A stretch of 64,000 nucleotides of DNA from Madurella fahalii (taxonomy: Eukaryota > Ascomycota > Sordariomycetes > Sordariales): the NCBI GenBank assembly GCA_029876055.1, contig CM056874.1, positions 2,542,001 to 2,606,000 on the forward strand, written 5' to 3'. Below, piece by piece: positions 55,973 to 64,000 of the stretch (its first letter is position 1; each line of letters begins with the position of its first letter). The notes under the pieces were generated by a model. It had not been told where the DNA came from, did not search any database, and saw nothing but the letters and a program-made list of their open reading frames with translations. A program made the position numbers and the translations under genes.

Positions 55973-56335
55973 TGTATATGAGGATCAAGGATCCAAGGGT
56001 AGTAAGACCAGAGTGTCTGGGTATAAGTAGTACATACGCAACGTAGGAGTAGAGTGCTCGTTAGGGGTTGAGTAGTAGTCTCATTGAACTCTACCTCTCC
56101 CCTGAGCTCTGTCTCCCGCCCTCCTTCTTATACCTGTAACAGTATCGCTAGAGCTTAGTTCCCCGCTCTGCTACTTTGTCGTCCTCCTTGTTGGTACGCT
56201 CCTTTGACGCTCATCTGACGCGCTATTTATACCATTCCAGCTTAGTGCCGTTGTTACTTCTGAGGCTCGCTTACACTGCAGCTCCGAGGCTTCCGGACCG
56301 CGCCTCATACTAGCCCCGCTCAGCCGGTCCTCACA
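55973..56335 (-). repeat. 3' LTR of chromovirus copy B (363 bp)
   Basis: It starts TGTGAGGACC at 56335 and ends CATATACA at 55973, giving TG..CA ends. The transcript-start motif AGAGTTCAA is at 56092-56084. Confidence 0.9.
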
Positions 56336-56352
56336 GAGCCTCCCTCCTTCCG
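56336..56352 (-). promoter_or_regulatory. Polypurine tract of copy B
   Basis: GGAAGGAGGGAGGCTC, read on the minus strand, lies directly upstream of the 3' LTR. This is the expected plus-strand primer site. Confidence 0.75.
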
Positions 56353-56905
56353 GGCTCCTACCCTCAGGAGCCGCCCAGGCTATATACTCCTATAAGCGGT
56401 TACCGCCCGAATTCCGGCTACCTTAGCTGTATGTGCGAGCTGTGTAGTTGCCCCTCCTGTATAGTGCCCAAGGCGCTGATAACCGAAGGGTCGCCTGTAC
56501 TACTGTATTTTCCCCAGCTTTTATACCTGCTAGTTGTACAGGCACTTGCAGTCCTTGGAATTTACGGGTGCGCTAACGCTACGGGTTGCGGGTGCGGGCG
56601 CGTCGGGATCGCTGCGTCGAGTTGTACGGTAGTTGATGGAATTGCCTATTATTGCCCTCCTGCTTGGCTTAACAATAGTATATATACAATGTCAATGACT
56701 TAGAGGTAGGGGAAAGAGAATTTTTGCTAAGGGAAGGAAGTTGGAGTTGGTAATGCAGAAGGGTTGTGCTTAGGTTGCGTAGTTGTAGTGTAGAGGCAGC
56801 TCTGTCCAGGCTCCTAGTAGTTATCCTCGATCTACTATCTCGCTATCCTTTTTATACCGAATTTTACTTCGTCCTAGGAAAAGTGGGCCTAGCCCTGGCC
56901 CTAGG

Positions 56906-56914
56906 TATAAATAG
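56906..56914 (+). promoter_or_regulatory. TATA box for the antisense gene of copy B
   Basis: TATAAATAG matches the TATA consensus closely. It lies on the strand opposite to the retroelement, about 220 bp before the first readable codons of the antisense gene. This supports an independent promoter. Confidence 0.5.
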
Positions 56915-57130
56915 ACCTTTCCTCCTACTAATTAATTCCTTTCCTCTTTTCTTCTTTACAGTCTTGTATTTATAGATTACACCCTTCCTACTCCTCCATC
57001 TCCTTCCTTCTTATCCGTACCTACTACGCTCCTTTGTCGCTTATACTATATACTTATAGGCTGGTCTGCTAACTTGTTGGTAGGTTATAGTAGCCGTTAC
57101 CGCTTTCGCTACGCTACTCTCGCTCTACTG

Positions 57131-58219
57131 CTCTTACTCCGCTCTCTATGCCCCTTCCGCTTGGTCCGCTATATCGGATAAACGCCCTATATATAGCACC
57201 CTCGCTGCTACTGCAGGGGGTTTGTATGTACTAACCTCATTTTAGGCCAAAGATAATAAAGAGCCTCCTGGCTCTTCTAAGAAGTCTAAGGTCACCCCGG
57301 TATCCCTTAGTTCTCTAGTAGGTTAGATCCTCCTTTTCTACACTTTCGCTACTTCTGACCTGCTCCTTTAGGTCGAAGACGATACTCTCCTGTCCTCCCC
57401 GGTCGCTGCTGGTACCCCTAAGGCTCACAACAAGTTTATCGAGGGCGCCTACCGTATCATCCTATAAATATCCTTCCCTTTACTACTAGCTCCCTACTGA
57501 TTATATATAGCTACTGTATATACCTCCGCTATATACTGAAGAAGGGTCCCTCTACTAGTTGTAAGAATTAGAGGAACTCCGGTACCCATTGCTCCTACTA
57601 CGCGTCCTACAATTATATATACCTGCCGGTAGGTCCTCCCTCTTTAGCTTATACTACTTCTATAGCACTTAGTGGCAGCGTCTGATCCTTCTAGGTTCCT
57701 CCTGATACTCTGACTGCTGTAGTTCGCTTTATAGAGACCTTCGATTGTATAGAGTTCTCTAAGCCTGGCGAGTCTGTAAGTTCTCCTTTCTGCTTCCTTG
57801 CTATGTATTCCCTACGCTAATAGTGCTTTCCTATCTAGACTGATGCTCTTGCAATCGAGGTCTAGGAGGCTGGTAATACTGCCCTACATGTGCTTAAGGA
57901 TTTCGCTACTCCTGTACCCCGTTCCTCCGATCTCGCCGCCTACCGTACTAGCGCTAAGTGCGTTAGTCGTATACTACGTCTCCGCCGCTTTAGTAGGGTT
58001 ACTGAGGGCCCGTTACTCGCCTCTCTTGGTAGTACTGGTCGCTCGCCTGTGTCTTCGGGCGCTGCTCCTAAGTTCCCTCTGCTACTAGAAGTGCAGACCG
58101 CGGTTCTGACTAACATTTAGAAACGTTTGGGCGATATAGAGGAGCTGCTTTCGTATATCACTGATTATCTTGCTCCTATAGAGGAGGAGGATACTAAGGT
58201 TAAAAGTGAGGAGGAGTAG
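57131..58219 (+). pseudogene. Antisense Cys-rich gene in chromovirus copy B
   Basis: Blocks in order: SAISDKRPIYSTLAATAGG, KSKVTPVSLSSL, an intron (57318-57371, GTAGGT, TTCTGAC branch, TTTAG), VEDDTLLSSP, KAHNKFIEGAYRIIL, an unresolved junction, YILKKGPSTSCKN and THCSYYASYNYIYLPV (a Cys/Tyr pattern suggesting a former zinc-binding motif). A 66-nt intron (57629-57694, GTAGGT..TCTAG) joins LP to VPPDTLTAVVRFIETF. One frame then runs to the tail LLLEVQTAVLTNI, RLGDIEELLSYITDYLAP and a TAG at 58217-58219. Stops inside are TAG or TAA at likely Gln codons. No family is recognised. Start codon not identified, perhaps ATG to ATA. Confidence 0.6.
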
Positions 58220-58332
58220 TTGGAGCGCTGCTAATACGTAGCTTTTTATAGGTTTTTTAATGCCCTTTAGACAAATCGAAGCTTTTTCCTTCGCCCTGGT
58301 ATGCCCTTACGTGCTTATGCCCTATGTCACCT

Positions 58333-61300
58333 CTATGTCTTTGCTAGTTCTACCTCGTATACCCTTAACAGTAGTCTATTATCTAGGTACTCCCTGGGTT
58401 CCTAGGTATTATCTTTAGACGGATACCCTTTCTATTTGATTAGGAACTACCTATTCCTTGCTAGGCCCCTATAGTCGATAATGGCTTCTACCTCGTAATG
58501 CTGCTCCTCTAGCTTAACGTCGACTCTTTCGCGCTACTCTTGAGCTTGTTCCTTACTACCCTTAAATAGTTCGAGTAGGGTAATTAGGAAGACTCGATAG
58601 ATACAGTAACGCTATAGTAGGTCCAGTTCGTATACTATCTTCCTGTCACTAATAATCTTAAGGATCTTGAAGGGCCCTAGATACTTATCCGCAAGTTTAC
58701 TATTCGGGCGCCGCTGCTTGAGGTACTTCGTTGAGAGCCAGACCTATTGGCCAACCTCGAATACCTTATCTTCCCGCTTGTAATTATACTACTTCTTGTA
58801 GTTCTTATTGGTAGCGACGAGGATATCGCGGATCTTCCTATAGCTTGTTGATAGACGTTTCACTTGCTTATCTATAGCGGGGACGGTGCTTTTAGGAATT
58901 GCTATAGGGTCCGGGGGATCTCGAGGGTAGAACCTATAGAGAAGGAAGGCCGAGGTTGACTATGTCGCTATATAGTAGGAACTGTTATAGGCGTGCTCCG
59001 CTAGGTGTAGATGATGCGCCTAATCTGCTTGATCGTAGTTATAGAACGTGTGTAAGTAGTACTCGAGTATTTGGTTCTGGTACTCCGTCTGCCTGTTAGT
59101 CTGTGGGTGATATATGGTGCTCAGGCGCCGCTTGATACCTAAGAGTTCGTATAAGGTCTTCTAGAAGGAGCTTGTAAATAGCCTGCCCCTGTCGGATACG
59201 ATGGACTGGGGAAGTCCGAAGGGCCGGTAGACGTAGTTGAAGAACAGTTCTGCGAAGGCGCTTGCTGTAAGTATTGTAGTTATTGCGATATAGAGAGTGT
59301 ACTTTATAAACTTGTCTACTACGACTAGGGTAGCGTTGTATACCTTGCCTGTCCGAGGGTCAATCGAGGTTAGTAGGCCTGTAATGAAGTCCACTGTAAT
59401 CGTCTACTACGGTCTATCGGGTACCGGCAGCGCTGTAAGTAAGCCGTAAGGGCGGTATGTATACGGCTTCGTATATTAGTAGGTTATATAGTTGCCGTTG
59501 ACGTGTACTACTATGTCCTCTCTTATAGATAGCCAAAAGTAGTTGCGCTCTAGGCGCTCCTACATTTTCCTAAAGCCTCTATAGCCTACGGTTAGTACGT
59601 TATAATAGCTTTTAATCAGCTTGTGCCTAAGGGAGGGGGGAATATATACTCTACCTTAGTAACGGATAAGCCTATCCTCTCCTTTTCTCTACAAGCCTTT
59701 GCTACTACTGTACTGCTTCCTCCGAACGTCCGACTGAAGCTATTGATCCTTCTATTGCTCTTTAAGCAACAACTCTTTTAAAGAGAGCTACCCTCCTTTT
59801 GCCTAGATCCTATAATCTCTGTTTTTAGTACTAGAGGCGCCTACGATAGGCATGTGGTAATTAGGTATAGCCTTATTATAAGAGTTATTCTCTATGCGAC
59901 GGTAGAGGCCCCCGACGCCGAATGCAGTATAATAACTATAATACGGTCCTTCGGGGGGGCTAGCACTAATAACGTATATCTATTTATGAATATTAGATAT
60001 AACGCCTTTGTCCTTATCTATAGAACTATAGCTATACTTCTCGCTATAGTCCTAGACCTTTTGGACGACTATATCGCTCTAGCCTTCTTAGTTTAGTAGT
60101 AACCTCTTAAACTCTTCTTTTTCTTCTTCAATAGCTTCTTCGTTTTCAGCTGTCCTTATATATAGCGGTAATATAGCTTCGGGATATAGTCAGAGTAGTC
60201 TTCGGACTGCTACGATAATAGGGTAAGGGCTGGGGTTCTCTTGTTACCCTCGTTCGACCCTGTCCTGTAGGAGTTGAAGTAGCGGGTTCTCAGTGTTTTC
60301 GTCCGCTTCTTCCTCTTCTATATGGTCTGGCCTATATGAGAGACCGTTAGCGGGGTTCTGAATACTAGGGTAGTACTTAATAACGAAGTTAAATGTAGTT
60401 AAGTTATTGCTCTAATGTAGCTGTTGCTAGCTCGGCTTCTTCTTGGTCTTCCAGTACTCTAGGTTAAGATAGTCTGTTAAGACTATAATCGGGACTTGGG
60501 CGTAGAGGAGGTACTGAGACCAGGTGCGGAAGGCGTCGACGAGTGTAAGTAGCTCCCTATCTCCGGTATCGTAGTGCGTCTCTTCAGGTATAAGCTTCCT
60601 TGACCTAAAGGTGACTGGATGCTACTGATCCTCGTGGAGTTGCGAAAGTACAGCTCTAATCGTGTACTTCGAGGTATCTGTCTCTATATGGATGGGCAGG
60701 GAGGGATCGAAATGCTTGAGGATAGGGGCCTCGCTGAATTTACTTCTTAGTAGCTCGAACGCTTCGGCCGCCTCCTCCGTGAGTACGAATAGGCGTTTCT
60801 GGTCGCTGTGTAGGAGGTCTGTTAGGGGGGTATAGATCTTCGAATAGTTTTTAATGAAACGACGGTAGAACCCTGTAAATCCTAAGAAGACCTGGATATC
60901 GTATATACTACGGAGGAGCGGCTACTGTATAATGGACTCGATGCGGGACGGCTCTATAGTAATCCCTTTGGGTGAGATTATATACCCTAGGAACTCGACT
61001 TCAGTGGTATAGAATTGGTACTTCTTGAGATTGGTATAGAGGTTAGTGTTTTCTAATCGATCGAGGACTTCTTTTATATGCTGCTTATACGCTGCTTCGT
61101 CGTTACTGTAGATCAGGATATCGTCTAAGTAGACGATGTATGTGACGTCTACTAGTCTAGATAACACTTGGTTGATATATATCTGGAAGGTCGCTAGGGC
61201 GTTGGCTAACCCTATTGGTATTATATAGAACTCGTAGTAGCCGTATCGTATATGAAATGTGGTCTTCCACTCGTCGCCTTCGCTGAACCTGATACGATAG

Positions 61301-63605
61301 TACGTATCCTTTAAGTCGATCTTAGTATAGATCTTAACCGATAATAGGCGGTTAAGGATCTTTCTAATCAGCGGGATAGGTATGCGGTTCTTGTATGTTA
61401 CCATATTTAGTCCTCGGTAATCGACGATAAGGCGTAATTCGCCTCCCTTCTTTAGGACAAATAGGATAGGGGCGCCTATAGGGCTTATTGAGGGTTGTAT
61501 CCAGCCCTTCTCTATAGCGGCCCTAAGCTATTTGCGTAGGGTCTCGAGCTCTGTTGCCCCTAGTAGGTAAATCGGCCCCTAGGGTGGCTATACGCTGTCT
61601 ACGAGTTCGATACGATGTTTCGTTGTTATCTAGGGGAAAGGTAAAATCCCAGACTTATAGAACAGCTTCTTATACGCCCGGTAAGCCTTGGAGAGTTGCG
61701 GCTGCTCTAGCTTGTACGTTATATTAGCGGGGTCCTCGCTAGAGGGGATAATAGCTGCGAGGGCGAATATAGATTCCGTCTACAGTTGCTAGACTCAACG
61801 TATAAGCCTACTCGTAGCGCCTTAGGCGGGTATGTCTACGTCTTGCTTCGGAAGTTGATATCGGAGTTGGCTATCTCGAGCTAAGACTAGCTGAGAATAA
61901 CGATAAAGGGCTCGATATTTGCAACTATAAAGTGTAGAAGGTATATCTGAGTTCTACTTTTGCAGTCGGTAGCACGTATATAGAGGGGATATACTCTGTA
62001 AGTTCGTATAGGTTTATTTCCGATACCAGTAAGCCTTATAGACAGCTCGAAGTGTTCGAGGAGGGAGTGCTTAGTAAGGTAGCTATAGCTGATCAGATTG
62101 TAATCTGCTCCCGAGTCGAGTATTGTAGGTGCCTTCTTCCAACTCCCCTATAATCTGACTATAATATCGGATTCTATACGATGAGAGGTGCCCCCTACGT
62201 TGTCCTATCGCTCCGCCGTTACGGCCCTAGCGCGTTCTTGTAGAGAGGTCTGGTTGCTGTTGCTGATAAGGGTGTTATTGGGGTATCGGAGCGCTGTATA
62301 GCCTGCCTGGTCGTATTGTCCGTAGACCGCTTGGGGGTAATTGGTCGAGTAGTACCCGGGCTGGTTATAGGTATAGTAGCGTTGTTGCTACTTGTCCGCC
62401 CTCTCCGGTACTAGGGGGTTGGACGGCCCCGATAGACAATTCCTGGTGATATAGCCCTCCTTTCCGCAGTTATAGCAGACAATGTTGTGCCCTAGTCACA
62501 TTGGCGGGGCTTGAGCGCTTCTATTATCTAACTCGAGGGCGGTAGGGGGTCGCGGCCGGGAGCAGTAGCCCGATATTCCTTCGACTCGCTAACTGTCTTC
62601 GATCCGCCGAGCGGTACTTACCAGCTGCTAGTATATAGCTGGTAAGGTACTGTGGTAGGTAATTACTAGGCAAATCTCCCTATAGAACTTCGGGAAGAGG
62701 CCGATTATCTATTGATTTTCTTCTATCTGGTAGGGGAGGTTAGCAGTAATAGTTGTATATCGATCTACGAATTCTATAACCGTTTCGTCGTTGCGCTGAT
62801 ATAGGTTATTAAGCTGTGTAGCTGCAGAAAGGGCATACGTCTCCGGGTCTGAGAGCTGGCTACGAAGGAATTCGACGAGTTCTTCCTATGTAACTAGGGT
62901 GAGGTCGAAGGCAGGGTCATTTTCCCTCTCGTTGATGTAGTTAACCCAAATATTCTTTAGGGTCCCGCGGAGGCAGCTTACCGTATATATAACGCGGTTG
63001 CTGCTTAGAACGTTGCTGATAAAGGCGAAGTTCGCCTTATAGTCGAAGAGGAAATTGCGAAGGGTAGTCGCGTTAGACCTATTGTATATAGGATAGGTGA
63101 GCACCGGGGTCTTCTAAGTTACTCCTCCTAGTACGACTGCTCCGAGCTACTGGGGCATTATACCTATAGGGTTCGTAAGAGTAGGATTAGGGGGGGTCAA
63201 GAGAGCCTCCCGGGAAGGATATACCGTTGGGTAAGACAGAGGTTCGGGCTCTAGGACAGGTTGGTCTCGGAGGAGCAGTTCTAGCTCAGCTCTCTTACGG
63301 TATAGCATTACCTGTCTTCGAGCGATAGCGATCTCCTTCTTAAGTCGTTACTCCTCCTCTAGTAGTCGCTACTGGCGCTCAGGCGGCGGCGTACCCAGCT
63401 ACGCTACAGGGGAGCGGCTAGCAAGCGGATCGTCTGCAGGTAAGTGTCCTTAGGTTATACTAAGGGGATTAAGGACTTGAATGTCGGGAATCTCAGGGAT
63501 ATCAGGGAGTTAAGTGCTACTGGAAGGCTGGCTATTTGACGTAAGCGAGCCTTCTGTTTCGTTTGCAAGCTGATTGAGAGTAGTGTGTTAACGCCTTGGT
63601 GCTAT
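58333..63605 (-). pseudogene. gag-pol of chromovirus copy B
   Basis: The start codon at 63605 is ATA where copy A has ATG. gag has ANFAFISNVLSSNRVIYT and a zinc knuckle CYNCGKEGY (His changed to Tyr). Protease keeps a DSGAD active-site motif (about 62110). Reverse transcriptase is open from 61404 to 60922 with IVYLDDILIYS. Integrase is readable from 59394 (DFITGLLTSIDPRTGKVY), and the chromodomain (HYEVEAIIDYRG at 58500) is in the same frame as reverse transcriptase. One frameshift separates gag (63104 frame) from reverse transcriptase. Elsewhere the lesions are TAG codons at Gln or Trp positions, and stop at 58335-58333 ends pol. Confidence 0.9.
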
Positions 63606-63649
63606 GCTCGTCTCGGACGGTCTAGTCGTCTGGAAGGTAAAGAGTTCAA

Positions 63650-64000
63650 CGTATAAGAATCAAGGATCTAAGGGTAGTAAGACCAGAGTGTCTGGGTACA
63701 AGCAGTGTACGTGCAACGTAGGAGCAGAGTGCTCGTTAGGGGTTGAGTGGTGGTCTTATTGAACTCTGCCTCTCCCCTAAGCTCTGTCTCCCGCCCTCCT
63801 TCTTATACCCGTAACAGTATCGCTAGGGCTTACTTCCCCGCTCTGCTGCTTTGTCGTCCTCCTTGCTAGTACGCTCCTTCGACGCTCATCTGACGCGCTA
63901 TTTATGCCATTCCAGCTTAGTGCCATTGTTGCTTCTGAGGCTCGCTTACGCTGCGGCTCCGAGGCTTCCGGACCGCGCCTCACGCTGGCCCCGCTCAGCC
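63650..64000 (-). repeat. 5' LTR of chromovirus copy B, cut by the window edge
   Basis: 351 of about 361 bp are present. The transcript-start motif AGAGTTCAA is at 63767-63759, and the primer site TTGAACTCT follows the LTR at 63649-63641. Confidence 0.9.

Larger units (their letters stand above)
55973..64000 (-). mobile_element. Chromovirus copy B, nearly complete, runs off the window
   Basis: On the minus strand it has a 5' LTR (from 63650 to beyond 64000), primer site (63649-63641), gag-pol (63605-58333), a 1.9-kb region with an antisense gene, a polypurine tract and a 3' LTR (56335-55973). Comparison with the complete LTRs suggests only about 10 bp are missing at the window edge. Total length is therefore about 8.04 kb. 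Confidence 0.92.

Overview
The window looks like accessory DNA from a filamentous ascomycete (Pezizomycotina). The intact genes have short introns (about 55-92 nt) with GT..AG ends and CTRAY-type branch points. Protein families include fungal rhodopsin/PTH11-like membrane proteins, CFEM, HeLo, DUF7580-subtilase, Clr5, PDR ABC transporter and lipocalin-like. Repeats carry the C-to-T / G-to-A decay expected from RIP (repeat-induced point mutation). I cannot name the species; domain and family names come from reading motifs, not from database searches.

Layout. 1-12 kb holds a mixed but mostly intact gene set: an unknown 181-aa protein, a frameshifted rhodopsin-like membrane protein, a three-exon cytochrome P450, a four-exon GPI-anchored Cys-rich protein and a single-pass membrane protein. 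12-25 kb is a gene graveyard: HeLo, the C-terminal end of a PDR ABC transporter, a LINE/gag-like remnant, DUF7580-subtilase, DUF4360, an unrecognised gene, CFEM and a DUF3176-like membrane protein are all broken by stops, frameshifts or lost starts. A 420-bp dispersed repeat occurs in opposite orientations at 3.4 and 15.3 kb. 26-45 kb has intact genes again (AN1-like finger plus APH kinase-like protein, lipocalin-like protein, Clr5 protein, a second rhodopsin-like protein), a dynamin-like gene with a premature stop, and a complete 1.86-kb Fot/pogo DNA transposon that has landed inside a small zinc-finger reading frame.

46-64 kb is a nest of mobile elements: a 288-bp MITE, a 380-bp terminal-inverted-repeat element, an LTR-like sequence, a gag plus LTR fragment, a second RIP-mutated Fot piece, and two chromoviruses (Ty3/gypsy with an integrase-linked chromodomain) lying tail to tail at 55.97 kb. 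Their LTRs of about 362 bp have a primer-binding site (TTGAACTCT) complementary to AGAGTTCAA inside the same LTR, close to the expected transcript start. This is the layout of Tf1/sushi self-priming elements. Between pol and the 3' LTR both carry a gene on the opposite strand, with its own TATA box (second copy), conserved intron signals and a Cys-rich motif. This antisense cargo gene is the most unusual object in the window.

The genes do not form an obvious biosynthetic or operon-like cluster. The common thread is genome conflict: transposons, RIP, and decayed members of families linked in fungi to non-self recognition (HeLo, DUF7580-subtilase).
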